From Lepidostoma basale (Eukaryota > Arthropoda > Insecta > Trichoptera > Lepidostomatidae), in NCBI GenBank assembly GCA_022606425.2, contig JAHDVF020000053.1, forward strand, positions 62,001 through 126,000: 64,000 nucleotides of DNA, in the 5' to 3' direction. Of this stretch, positions 24,241 to 35,224 are shown piece after piece. Numbering within the stretch: position 1 is the first letter of the stretch; every line of letters starts with the position of its first letter. The translations under genes were made by a program, and so were the position numbers. The notes under the pieces are model-generated. The model searched no databases and had not been told where the DNA came from. It worked only from the letters and a program-made list of their open reading frames with translations.

Positions 24241-24440
24241 TTTATATGAAGGAGGCCTCTTCGATGTCCGCCTTATGGCAATTTTATATTTTTTCTTTCA
24301 TTTCTAGGAAACAAAATTAATGAATCAGAGATCGGAATGGAATCGGTCATATAGCAAGGACAACGGATGATAAGATGCACTCTGGAGTGGCGGACGAGAA
24401 ACGGCTACACAAATTCTGGCAGAATTGGGATGTTTGTTTT
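24241..24440 (+). mobile_element. LINE 3' fragment, copy 1 of a close pair
   Basis: Shares CGATGTCCGCCTTATGGCAA and a GCTACACAAATTCTGGCAGA block with the copy at 24835. The translated remnant corresponds to the segment before the terminal QW-type LINE tail. Truncated after the shared block. Confidence 0.5.
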
Positions 24441-24569
24441 ATGAAGTTTGGATAGGCCATATAACCTAGGGATCTACGGGATCTATAAATTAAGGAGATT
24501 ATTTGAAGATAGGACCTTCTTGATGTTAAAAATGTTGTTATTTCTTTAGCACAATCGTAACCGCATTTA

Positions 24570-24710
24570 TTAGCATAGTGGTAGTAAGATTCGACTCAAT
24601 CTCACCTCTGATTGCTGTTGTCACATGCACCTCTCATGACTAAAAACCTTGAGGTGAGCTATTCACGAAAACGGCGCTATATAAATTAGCCTAATTATTA
24701 TTATTATGCA
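24570..24710 (+). mobile_element. Possible second SINE family
   Basis: AGCATAGTGGTAGTAAGATTCG is loosely like a tRNA box A followed by a short body and the ending GGCGCTATATAAATTAG with an ATTATTATTA tail. Box B is not clear, so the assignment is tentative. Confidence 0.35.
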
Positions 24711-24834
24711 TATAACATGAACTGCCTTTTATATGAAAAAAATTCACATTCATATTTGAAGTTTCCCCACATATTCGATGAAGACATGTGAACAACAGTT
24801 GTAATTCATTCATTGTATGGAAATTGAAAATTTG

Positions 24835-25170
24835 CCTTATGCGCCTCTTCGGTGTCCGCCTTATGGCAATTCTAATATTTTTTCTATTATTTCTAGGAAC
24901 AAAAATTAATGAATCAAAGATCGAACCAAAGCTGCCGATGCAGCGTGTAAAATAACCAATGTTTAAATGGAATGGGATCTGTCATAAAGCAAGGGCAACG
25001 GATGATAAGATCTTCAGGCCCGGAGTGGCGAAAGATAAACAGCTACACAAATTCTGGCAGACCACAAGCATTAAGATAGTCTGATGACATTAAACGAGTG
25101 GCAGGAGGTCAATGGCGCAGAGCGGCGAGGGATAGAGAGTTGTGGAAGTCGGGAAGGGAGGCTTATGTAG
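24835..25170 (+). mobile_element. LINE 3' end, copy 2 of the pair
   Basis: Contains the same leader as 24241, then degraded frames giving ATDDKIFRPGVAKDKQ, HKFWQTT and RRAARDRELWKSGREAYV. This is a classical LINE C-terminus, disrupted by stops and frameshifts. Confidence 0.6.
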
Positions 25171-25599
25171 TATTATAATCTATATTACTATTCCACGCCA
25201 GCGGACTCGCAGTGCCGAAATAACGATCGTAGAAACTTACTTAATTGGCTCTGATGTGAATTTCATGGACAACAAAATCAAGAGTTTTGTTTCTCTAAAC
25301 ATATGAATGTTTTGTGCAAATGTGATATAATATTGTTTATTTGATTATTAAATTTCATATAAAATATTCAAAAAAATGTTTTTCAATTACATTAGTAATA
25401 TGTATTCAAGTTTAAAATTCACAGCGAGTTCGCTTGGATTAAAACATTGTTTTATAGATATAGACACACATTTTTGAATTCATACACATGTCATTTGATC
25501 CAATAAATAAACTAATTGATATTGAACTTCAATTGTATTTGTTGAATATATATTGGATTTATTTATATACTCGAATTTAGCAATAGCGAAGCGTTGCCG

Positions 25600-25900
25600 G
25601 GTCAGCTCGTGAATAAAATAATGAAAGACTTTAAGATGATTGGGGCATATGGAAAGAATGTTAAAGTTAATATATATAAACGATGTAAACGGAATTAAAA
25701 ATAAAAGAAGACCAAGAAAAATCAAGAACGATCAAAGCAATCAAATATTAAATATCTGCCACGTGCATGATCTGGCATACTTCTCTTGAGGAATCAAGAG
25801 AAGTATGCCAGGAAAGAACAACGTGGCGGTACATTATTTCGGCCTACCCTTTCAGGGTGACCGCGTAATGATTAGTTAGTTTAGTTAATTCACATAATGA
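25600..25900 (+). mobile_element. LINE 3' tail fragment with internal palindrome
   Basis: NVEE-type tail: GATGATTGGGGCATATGG, NRKRRPRKIKNDQSNQ-like frame, then TGCCAGGAAAGAAC and the closing GTGATTAGTTAG-type end at about 25870. The middle is replaced by an inverted duplication (25772-25811). Confidence 0.65.
25772..25811. repeat. Perfect palindrome inside LINE tail
   Basis: TGGCATACTTCTCTTGA, a 6-base centre, and the exact reverse complement. The right arm is the normal LINE sequence; the left arm is an inverted copy of it that replaced the expected bases. Confidence 0.8.
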
Positions 25901-26031
25901 AACATAGAAAAAAACCTTATGATAATATCTTTACATGAAAGACCTTCTATTGACGATGAGTTTAATGTTCTTTATTCTTCTTCTTCTTCTTCTTCTTCTT
26001 TTGATAGATCTGACGATCTGTGACACAGAAA

Positions 26032-27362
26032 TCATATCTCGTCGGATGATGAGATCCAGCTGTCCCTCCATCTCTTAGGCGGTCTTCCAGGTGGGCGGTG
26101 TCCGGAAGGGATTTCATAGGCGGCTGTATACGCGAGTCTGTCACCATCCATTCGGGCTACATGGTCCCTCCAGTATCTTCTTCTGGATCTACTCCACTGA
26201 ACGATATCCTCTATTTCGCAGGTTTTCCTTATGTCTGCGTTGCGGACACGATCTCGGAGGGTTTTTCCAGTAATTGATCTTAGGACCTTCATCTCCGATG
26301 TTCTAAGTAGTCCCTTGGTTCGCACAGTGTCAGCCCGCGTCTCTACAGCGTACGTCATGATGGGTCGCACGCATGTTTTGTATATTCTGATCTTGCTGTC
26401 GATACGCATGTGCTTGTTTGTCCAGACCAGATTCTTCAGGCATCCTGACACGGCAGAGGCTTTACTGACTTGTTCACGTACTTCGGTATAAAGGTCACTT
26501 TGGCTGCAGATCTCCACTCCCAAATACCTGAAACTCATCACCTGCTCCACAGGTATATCATCAACAGTCAGTTTACATCTTGCAGGTTGCCTAGATATAG
26601 TGAGACTTTTTGTTTTGTTGACTGATATAGCCATATTTAGCCTTTGGGATACTGTGTGGAATTTGTACAACATTCTTTGCAGGTCATCTTCAGACTCTGC
26701 TATTAATGCGGCATCGTCCGCATAGCAAATGACATTCACAGTTTTACTGCCCATTTTATAACCTAGTCCCAGGCCAGCTACCTCTTCTATAATTTCGTCC
26801 ATAATAAGATTGAACAGAAAGGGGCTCAAACTATCTCCCTGTCTTATACCATTGCTTGTAGGAATTTCCCTAGACAGTTCATTGTCAACCTTAATTTTCG
26901 TTTTGCAATTGGTATATAGATCTTGGACAGTCTTTATCAATGTATTGGATATTCCTCCTTCCTGTAATTTTCTTACAATATCTCTTAACAACACCCTGTC
27001 AAATGCCTTAGTCAGATCGCCAAAACATATATAGGCTACTTTATTATATTCAATTGCTTTCTCTTTCAGTTGCCTCAGAATGAAGATTGCATCTGTTGTG
27101 GAGCGATTTCGTCGAAAACCCTGCTGTTCTTCCCTATTCGTTATCTTTTGCTCAAGTTTCGTTTTCAGAATACTTGTAAATAGCTTAAGCATTGTGCATA
27201 ATAAGGAGATACCTCTGTAGTTCTCTAGGTTTTTCTTTTGCCCTTTCTTAAATACAGGTGTTGTTATACTTATTCTCCATTCCTGTGGTATAGTTCCAGC
27301 GGCCAATATCCTGTTTAATATGTTTTGGATCTCTTTTATACATTCTACGCCAGAGTACTTAA
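26032..27362 (-). pseudogene. LINE reverse transcriptase region
   Basis: Synthesises cDNA from element RNA in intact relatives. Visible RT blocks in order: IPQEWRISITTPVFKKG, NYRGISLLCTMLK, QQGFRRNRSTTDAIFILRQL, DLTKAFDRV, NGIRQGDSLSPFLFNL, and the catalytic YADDAALIAES. After the RT come RTKGLLRTSEMKVLRSITG and RRRYWRDHVARMD and a Pro-rich GHRPPGRPPKRWRDSW end, the same tail as the truncated copies at 20081, 36760 and 41403. The frame joins the endonuclease frame at about 27363 after a one-base loss. No start codon of its own. Confidence 0.85.
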
Positions 27363-28905
27363 TTAATTCATTGGGATGTTATCGATTCCGGGAGCCTTCC
27401 TATTTTTCAGCTTCTTAATATGTGTCAGTGTCTCTATTTCACTGAATGTTTCTTCTACAGTAGCTTCAATTGTCGGGTATCCGTGCCCCGGGTCCATAGA
27501 ATAGAGTTGTTTGAAGTACCTTTCCCATTCATCAATTGGAATTTTTGTTGTCTGAGTGTATTCATTGATAGGCTTTCTTTGGTTTTTAAGTAGTTTCCAC
27601 ACTTTTCTTTGGGCACCATGAAGGTCATATTCCATATCTTTTGAGAATTTGGCCCAATATTCTGTTTTTATTTTCTTGATTTCCGCGTTGACTCTGTTTC
27701 TTGTATTCTTATATTTGCGGTATTCTTCTGGTGTGGGGTTGCTCTTATATATTAAGTAGCTTTGTCTTTTTTCTTTGGCAAGGGTTTTAACTTCTTCAGT
27801 AAACCATGGTTTGGGTTTGGTCATTGAATTAATGTTAATATTTCTTTTCCCCAGTGCTTCCGAGGCGGCTTTGTTAATGTTGGTTTTAATTTTCTCCCAT
27901 GCCTGTTCCAAAGTATCATGTTCTCCTATGCGATTATCTTTAATTTTCTGTAATATTCGATTTCTGTAAAGATATTTTGTACTCTCGTCTTCCAATGATT
28001 CAATATTATATTTTTCAATGTATCTAGGGGGCTTTCTTATTTTCTGAGGTCGCTTCATAATCATTTTGCATAACACCAATTGGTGGTCCGACCCAATGTT
28101 TGCCGAACTCAAGGATCGGACATCCAATATTTGTGTAGGGTGTATTGCTCTATTGGTGATAATAAAGTCAATCATTGATTTATCGCCCCTTGAGTTCAGG
28201 AAAGTGTATTTATGTTGCATCTTATGATTATAATAGGTGTTGGCAATTCTTAGTTCATTGCATGCACAAAAGTCGATCAAGCTCTCTCCGTTTGCATTTA
28301 TATCGGACTCATTAAACCTTTGCTTGACTCCATCTAAGATGCTGTCACCAACTCTGGCATTAAGATCACCCAGAATAATAGTCTTCTCTGACTGGGGTGT
28401 ATTGCCAATAGCATTTTGTAAATTATTATAGAATTCTTCCGTGTCGTCCTTTGGTTTTGTGATATCTGGTGCGTATACGCTAATCAGATGTACCTTCTTA
28501 GAGTTGAGATCAATCGTCACTTTTAGAATCCTGTCATTAATATATTGGATATTTTCAATGTGGTCCTCGTATCTCTCGTGTAATAGGAGGCCAACTCCTG
28601 AGTGGGCTCTTTCGGTTTTCTTTTTCCCACTGTATACAAATATGTAGTTGGAGAACTTTGATGTTCCGTTCCCTCTCTTTTTAGTTTCTGACAAGGCACA
28701 TATATCGATATTGTGGTTATTTAGTTCCATTATGATCTCCTGATCTCTTTTATTCCAAGACACTATGTTCCAGCATGCTATCCTTGTGGTATTTAATTTC
28801 CGAAATCGTTTGTTCCTTTTCAATGCCGAGATCTTTTTCCAGGTCAATCCGTGTTCCGAGGCTGTGTTTTCTGTACTATGAGCGCGAATCTTTTTTACCC
28901 CGGGC
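27363..28905 (-). pseudogene. LINE endonuclease region
   Basis: Nicks target DNA in intact relatives. APE-type endonuclease motifs in order: ACWNIVSWN, DICALSETKKRG, SGVGLLLHERY, HLISVYAPD, IILGDLNARVG, DKSMIDFIITN and NIGSDHQLVLCK, keeping the catalytic Asn, Glu, Asp and His positions. A linker of about 200 residues follows and ends at DNIPMN and stop. The frame is open upstream to about 28905 without an ATG before residue 40 of the frame counted from 28847, so the native start is lost or non-AUG. Confidence 0.85.
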
Positions 28906-28989
28906 AGGTGGCTAGCCTAACCCAGTGACCCTCCTCCTTTCTCATCCAGGCTTGGGACTGGCAACGGCGGAGTTATTTCTATAAAAAAA

Positions 28990-29690
28990 TTATTCTATAA
29001 AAAAAAACTGATACATGTTATTTATACGAGAATTGAAAGAATTCCTTTCATTGAATTCCATATCTGCTGTGGAATCTCTTCGGGTGTGATGCAACCGTCT
29101 CTCAGTAGGTCCAGCGGTAGGTGGGCAGATCTTTGGCGAGGTTTATTGCTCCAGTGACCGTTCGATGTTTTACCGAGTGCCGTACTTATTCATTTACCCA
29201 TTGAATAGTAATCCTCCCGCAATGGTCCGGTACGATGCGTAATTTATGATACTAATGTAAAAGATAATCCGACGTAAGACGAGTTATTATGAATGATGAA
29301 ATTTGCTTAGGTTTAAGTCACGATGGAAACATCAAGAGTTAAAATTATAGAATCGACTACTTACAAGTATTTATGCATGACGAAGAAGTTGTTGGTTTTT
29401 TTATGCATGTAAAAGTACTAGTGAATTATGTATAATATATCATGACACCAAACCATATAGCTTACAAGATTTTCAATAATTACCATACGTAACCAGTAAC
29501 GTTTATAATCTCCTAACAAAATACATACAAATTCTTTTTAATACTCTGTAATCTAAAAATGGAAACAAATTACCAGTTATGATATATTTTAGATCTTGGA
29601 TAATATTTTTTCGGGAAAACCACCCCGAAGGCTATTGCTCCCTCACATGTTGGAAATTTCTTTCTTGGAGATGAAGTTGGATATTGTTGG
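28990..29690. other. Intergenic sequence
   Basis: A less AT-biased block at 29040-29260 precedes ordinary AT-rich DNA. No gene or repeat recognised. Confidence 0.35.
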
Positions 29691-30245
29691 ATGATGAGGG
29701 GAGGGTAACTTAGAGGATGTAGTGGGTTGTGTCCGACATTTGGACCTGACTACCAGGGTAGAAAGGAGTGTGGAGGGGTTGGTGATGACCTTGGAAAGGG
29801 GCTGAGGTCTTGGGAGGAGACCGAGGGACGATGACAGGGAGTGGCCTTGGGAGGGGGCCGGTTGGTCTTGGATATGGAACCAAATGAAACAAGAGTGGCC
29901 TTGGGCGTGGGCCGGTGGCCTTGGGTGGGGACCGATATGGCAATGAGGTTGAGATACAAGATGGGATAAGGATGGTGGAAAGGAAAGGTTTAGGCATGAA
30001 GCGTGTGAGTAAACAGCGGGTCGGCAGCGATGGCGGCGGCGGGGCAGGAAGAGGCGGCAGGACAGGGAGAGGCTGCGGTGCAGGAGGAGGCGGCGTCGAC
30101 GGCGGCAGGAGAAGCAAGTGATGGAGGCGTTCTAGGAACGCCAGCAGACTTGAAGATGGCAGCGGGTCAGATGGTAGCAACAGCAAAATGGAGAGTGAGC
30201 GATTACGATGGTCAGAAACTGTGGCGGCGGCACCGGAGGTAAAAG
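29690..30245. other. GC-rich low-complexity island
   Basis: Markedly G-rich on the plus strand. Left part (29760-29945) has repeated CCTTGGG and GGGCCGGT words; right part (30015-30120) is runs of GGCGGC and GAGGCGG. Open frames exist on both strands as a by-product: a 158-codon Pro/Leu-rich frame (minus, 29710-30186) and Ala/Gly/Glu-rich frames (plus). None resembles a known protein. It could be a CpG-type promoter or a transposon 5' region. Confidence 0.45.
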
Positions 30246-30249
30246 CCTA

Positions 30250-30870
30250 TTCAGGCAGATGTTGTCATTTTAATTGGCTGGCTGATGGGAAGGCGTGCTG
30301 AGCGATTTACAATTTGAGTATGACAGTGTGCACCAATAAAAAACAATAAACCACTCATGATGATACATATACTAGTATATGGAGCTGTTTTTAATCTTGA
30401 AGGATTACTAAAATGCAGAAATTTAATTTTTTTGTGAGAAGCTTCAAATGACAGCCGCCCATGAGCGCCATTTTGAAACAAACCTATATTTTAGAATTAA
30501 GAGACTGTTTTTTTTTATCTTTGTGCCAATTTTAAATTTATTATTCTCAACGTGCAGACAATTATATCAAAATTTAAAAGTGACTGAGAATTGTGTAATA
30601 TTTTGGTGGAATATTTAAAATATTTTTTCACCGGGACGAATATATCTTCGGTTATAATAGGTGAAATATTTTTAGGGGCTATTTAAAAAAAAAAAATTTC
30701 ACCAAATTTTAATTTTGATACATTCAAAAATAAAAAAAAAGGATACCGATACAAAATCACTTAAGCTTCAAGAAACACAAATGCAATTAATACAATTAAT
30801 TAACAACATACAAGCTTTAAGCTGCACTTTGGCATTGATCAACATCAATCATTACCTCTTACAATTAAAA
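30250..30870. other. Intergenic sequence
   Basis: AT-rich with no supported gene. The open frame at 30715-31068 is an accident of AT-rich DNA running into a LINE fragment. Confidence 0.4.
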
Positions 30871-30874
30871 AATC

Positions 30875-31030
30875 ATAATTCATCATCAGCCGTCTGTCAT
30901 TCACTGCTAAATGTAGGTCTCTTCGAAAGCACGCCACCGCCCCCTATCCATAGCCGCTCTCTTCCATCCATGCCAGCAATTCTCTTCAGATCACCGGTCC
31001 AGCGGGTAGGGGGACGTCCAACTCCAAATA
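30875..31030 (-). mobile_element. LINE 3' end (RTE-like tail)
   Basis: Minus strand matches the element at 3035-3262 (the CATCAGCCGTCTGTCATTCA block and the GGTCCAGCGGGTAGGGGGAC block), truncated to about 150 bp. Confidence 0.65.
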
Positions 31031-31122
31031 AAAGCACGGGTTCACATTCAGGTTTATTTTTCTATTAATTGTTAAAACAAAAAACTTTGTTATAAATATC
31101 ACAATTGATTATATTTTGTCGC

Positions 31123-31158
31123 GATAGCTGTTTCGCTAACCGATGTTACCGTCGTCAG
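31123..31158 (-). ncRNA. Hammerhead-like motif (CAGCTG type)
   Basis: Minus strand: CTGACGA (N7 is C), extra C, stem II GGTAAC/GTTAGC with one mismatch, GAAACAGCTATC. Core bases are intact; the stem III palindrome has one change. The next 200 bp hold degraded family A flank sequence, including a GTTTCGAAAGTC fossil near 31200. Confidence 0.45.
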
Positions 31159-31164
31159 GTCTTA

Positions 31165-31610
31165 CAATCGACTAAAAAAATTTTTTTTTTTCTCGATATG
31201 TTTCGAAAGTCTTATACCTTCTAAAACCAAGGAAAAATATAAAACTTTCTATTGTTGAAAGTATACAACTTTCAAAACATAAAGATATAATAAAAAATGA
31301 AAAAAAAAACAGAGTTTTAATTCATAGGAAAATCGGCATTACGGAATTCTAGTTTCAAGAAGCTATGCTAACAATTTGAATGGGCTCGCGCTTCTGATTA
31401 CTTCTTTAATACGTGAAGCTGACGCATGATATGTGCATAAGCTAATAGTTGTTACTGATATTGCAATTACTGTGTGATCTTTGAAGTCAAGAATAAGTAA
31501 CTTATTAAAAATCAGTTACTTACTGAAGCGTTGCATGAAGAAACATTAGGTTGAAAATTAATTAAATTATTATTAAAATATTGTTACACGTATACTTCTA
31601 AGCTTTTACT
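31165..31610. other. AT-rich with decayed family A fold-back remnants
   Basis: 31195-31340 contains family A words (TATGTTTCGAAAG, GAGTTTTAATTCATAGGAAAATC) in degraded form. The rest shows nothing recognisable. Confidence 0.35.
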
Positions 31611-31613
31611 ATT

Positions 31614-31865
31614 GACGAGCTTCGTGGCCGAGTGGCAAGTGCGTTGACTGACACACCGAAGGACTGACTGACATCCCGAGTTCGATTCCCGGCGTTGGCA
31701 GTGTGAATGTTACACTATTTTTGGTCTTGTGTAGAATTCATGGGACAATAAAATGGCGATAGACTAGTTACCTATCGCATGTTATGTGAATCATGATAAT
31801 AGGTGTACCCTTTACATCGATTTGGCTTGCGCAGTAATGATGCCAAGAAAGATTCAACAAAATAA
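31614..31865 (+). mobile_element. tRNA-derived SINE, tail type B
   Basis: Head CTTCGTGGCCGAGTGGCAAG (box A) and GAGTTCGATTCCCGG (box B), then GGCGTTGGCAGTGTGAATG and the common body. The 3' tail is CCTTTACATCGATTTGGCTT, not the type A tail. It ends with AATAATAATA. Confidence 0.8.
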
Positions 31866-31869
31866 TAAT

Positions 31870-32595
31870 ATTGATTGATATTATCTCATAATAATAATTG
31901 GTCAACTTTGAGTTTGTTTCACAGTACACCAAATGTATTTTATATAAACAAGCACAGTACATGATATCCTTGTAATAATTGCATTTTTATTGATATTTTT
32001 TCAGAATTTTCGAAACCTCTTAATATTTATACGCGATAAATATACTCGCAACACTGATATTGCTACATGAAAACGTCACTGAAAATATGATGCTCAATAA
32101 ATTATTAATAAAATGGTAAACTTAGTTTTAATATTTGGAACTGTTGCAACCATACATATGGATCTGTTTTCCAACTAATTAACTCAACACCACTCCGCCG
32201 TCTTTCCGAAGGGATATAAAGCATGCACATATTATAATCATTGTTAATAGGGAACCTTGAAGAACTCCGCACTTTTTTAAATGGCAATGATAAGCATTCA
32301 TTAATTTATAAGATTACCTACAAAAAGTATTTCCAAAAAAGGCATGAAGAATGTCCCTTCTTGCAACGATGCGAAGGTCTCTCTCAGAGGTGGGTAATCT
32401 CTAAATATGTATGTTTCATGAATAAGTATAGTAATAAACGTTAATGTCCAACTTGATTCCTTGCAGATATAACCGATCGCGGATATCAACATCTTTTACT
32501 GCAATATCTAATTAAACTATTTTTTTTTGCTTCGGTTAAGATTTCGATGGTAATAAAATATCTTCATCATCCGTAGAACTATACAATATAAACTA
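31870..32595. other. Intergenic sequence
   Basis: AT-rich; overlapping short open frames on both strands at 32100-32490 look fortuitous. Confidence 0.35.
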
Positions 32596-32597
32596 AC

Positions 32598-33050
32598 CAT
32601 ATTCTTCTTCTTCTTCAAGTGCCCTGCCGGGTCCTCCAACGTTGGCGATCACCTCAGCGAACCTGTCCCTGTCCTGTGCCACTCGGAACAGTTCCTCCAC
32701 ACTTCGGATGCCGGTCCACTCCCTCACGTTTCGCAGCCAGGACATCTATCTCCTAGCGGGCTCTCGGCGTCCCTCAATTTTCCCCTCCAATATCAGTTGG
32801 AGAGGGTGGTACTTTTCTCCACGCTGTCCATGACCCAGAAGTAAAATCTTCCGAACCTTGATAGTTGATGTCGGCTCCCTGTCAACTCTAGCTCGTCTCA
32901 GGTCTTCGGTATTGGTAAACATGTCTGTCCAGGGAATACATATTTCAAATGCTTTCAATCTGTTGATTTAGTTGACTTTCAAGGTCCACGTTTCACAAAC
33001 ATACAATAAAACAGACCACACATAGCATTTGATCATTCTCTGGCGGAGTT
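32598..33050 (-). mobile_element. LINE 3' end
   Basis: The TTCTTCTTCTTC run at the left is the GAA-type tail. The minus strand reads degraded frames with REWTGIRSVEELFRVAQDRD and FAEVIANV, a typical LINE C-terminus, and further in KVRKILLLGHGQRGEKYHP. Frameshifted and 5'-truncated. Confidence 0.65.
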
Positions 33051-33054
33051 TCAA

Positions 33055-34735
33055 ATTTATGTTATCATTGAAGAAAAGTGATTTCATTTTACTAAACATA
33101 TTATATATACATATACAAAGAGCAGAAAATAACACGATCAAACATGGTACTAAAATTCACTTTTATTTTCTTATTGTTTGAAATATTGTTCAAGATACAA
33201 TAAATAAAACAAATTTCTCTCATTGAAAAATAGAATTGTAATTGGTATTTTTGTGACTTTAACTTTTTTTTTAGCAAAAATTAATTTTCAATGTAGTCTA
33301 TTTTAAAATATTTGAAACTCGGAAACTTATTTAATTATAATTTGGCTCAAAGAACATCATTAGTATTATGATAATTATATATTTTTATATTAGTCAGTGT
33401 ATCTATCAATTTTGATCATTCCTAAGATCCGCACAGTCTCACTTGGCTTTTTATAATATTTATTTATTTATTAATCATTTACCAAGTACATGATATTGAT
33501 TCCTTCCAACTCTGGTAATCTATTTTAGAGAAGTATTAATGTCTTAGGTTGTGAAACACTTCAAAAAACAAAAACCCTTCAGGTATTATATTGTTCCTTG
33601 GCGTGCTACCATATAAAGTGACTGATTTTCATTTTAATAACTATAGTTAAAACAATCCTTTCGACAACAATTTCTAACTCAATTTATTGATTTCAATGTG
33701 TCTCAAGTAGTTTTCATGGTATAAGCATCAATTCTGTGTGGTAATTAGCATATATATTAAAAAATTAACTAATTAAATTAATTAATTAAGACAAAAATTA
33801 AATTAATTCCAATAATGCCAAACGAACCACCATGCACAGAAGAAAATATGTGTCGTTTACTAAATATATTTCATGTATGCACTTATTAAACATAACATCA
33901 TTGATATTCCAATTACATTTAAAGGTCAGAAAAAAACATGTTCGTACTTTAATCTGTAAAACAAGTGAAATTATGGCCACAGTAAGAATCAGGAATGAGG
34001 AAGATTTCAGGTTTCTCGAAACTGCGTAAGTGGCTTGGGAAGAGCAAGTCCTCGTTCCGGTCTGCAATCTCCAAGGTCTCGATAACCATAATGGTCGCAA
34101 GCCTGCGTGATAATATTTTTACTAAATATATTATATAAATTTCTGCAAATTCACTCATCAATCAGATACATCAATAATTTTCCGGCACTTTAAACTTAAG
34201 TGCATAATATCAGTTATTCGTAATGTGTGCGACTTCAGTATAATGGAAGAACCGGGAAGAGTTTTCCTGGCACATAAAATTCAAATAATTGACGTGGGTA
34301 TTTTTAAGAGGAAGTTGTAGAATGGTTTTTTTGAATTGGAAGTTGGCTTCATATGTTCAATCGTGTGACTTTTATGGATGTTTTAAAATAATTAGAACAG
34401 TTTTACATGTAGACTTCTTCTTTCGCCTGGCCATTTCCCGTTATTTGGGATTTTAGATTTTACAGATAGACATTGGAAGCAAAACTGTTTGCTTTTAAAA
34501 TAATTCATCAATCTCATTTCATTGCATATTGCGAAAAATGCATTTATTTTAACACTATACAAGAATTTAGTCAATTTAAGTCTTGACAAAACGTTTCGAG
34601 TGCTTTTAAGTTTTTTTTACGAGGATTTGACTTCCGATTCGATTTCCTGTAATCCTGTTCACAAATTTATTAGCTTAACCATTTTAATAACAGTTACTTT
34701 TTTTAAAGAAAAGTGATTAAGGCACATAACAATAC
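33055..34735. other. Intergenic sequence, one coding-like block
   Basis: AT-rich apart from 33965-34115, where all minus-strand frames are short but protein-like (for example MVIETLEIADRNEDLLFP, or a Cys-containing ACDHYGYRDLGDC after a CAG acceptor). Not recognised. Confidence 0.3.
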
Positions 34736-34737
34736 AT

Positions 34738-35220
34738 TTCTTCTTCTTCTTATTCTTCCTCAGCCTATTCCCGTCCACTCCTGGACAAATGCCTCCTCCA
34801 TTCGCTTCCATGTCACTCTGTCCTGTGCAGACTGCATCCAGGTTATTCCGACGTGTCTGTTCAGATCATCCTTCCACCGTAGTTGCCGTCACCCTGCACT
34901 TCTTTTTGCCGTCCACGGTCTCCAAGTCAGCAGTCTTCTTGTCCACTTTTCATCTGAGTTTCTGGCTACGTGACCTGCCCATTGCCATTTTAGAGTTGCC
35001 ACCCGGTGGATGATGTCAGTGACCTATGTTTTTTCTCTCACCGCATCGTTTCTGACTCTGTCTCTTAGGCTTATTCTTAAGATGGATCTTTCCATGGTTT
35101 TTTGGGTCACTCGTAGTTTCTCGGCACTTTGTTTGAACAATGTTATAGTTTCAAGACCATAAGTACAAACTAGCAGAACGCATGCAGAACGCATGCAGAA
35201 CGCAAAAATACATTTATACA
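34738..35220 (-). mobile_element. LINE 3' fragment
   Basis: Minus strand encodes LVCTYGLETITLFKQSAEKL, MERSILRISLRDRVRND, then frameshifted HRVATLKWQWAGHVARN and VTWKRMEEAFVQEWTG, ending in GAA-type repeats at 34738. The order matches other LINE C-termini. A GCAGAACGCAT unit is repeated three times at about 35174-35205, outside the coding part. Confidence 0.7.
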
Positions 35221-35224
35221 GCAT

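Larger units (their letters stand above)
25975..28990 (-). mobile_element. Nearly full-length APE-type LINE (RTE-like), family B
   Basis: Non-LTR retrotransposon on the minus strand with an apurinic-type endonuclease domain followed by a reverse transcriptase and the family C-terminus. A GC-rich 5' leader (about 28850-28975) precedes the frame and the 3' end is a GAA-type simple repeat (25979-26000). Two frames of 494 and 424 codons are contiguous but offset by a single base. Coding frames are otherwise free of stops, so the copy is young. Target-site duplications are not evident by eye. Clade is inferred from domain order and motifs. Confidence 0.9.

Noticed and set aside
29710..30186. Proline-rich 158-codon frame as a gene
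   Set aside because: Arises from G-rich low-complexity DNA, lacks splice or promoter support, and competes with open frames on the other strand.
30715..31068. 117-codon plus-strand frame as a gene
   Set aside because: Left half is AT-rich low-complexity; right half is the antisense of a LINE tail.
31618..31700. tRNA genes at the SINE heads
   Set aside because: Boxes A and B are present, but the acceptor and anticodon stems do not pair and each is followed by a common SINE body.
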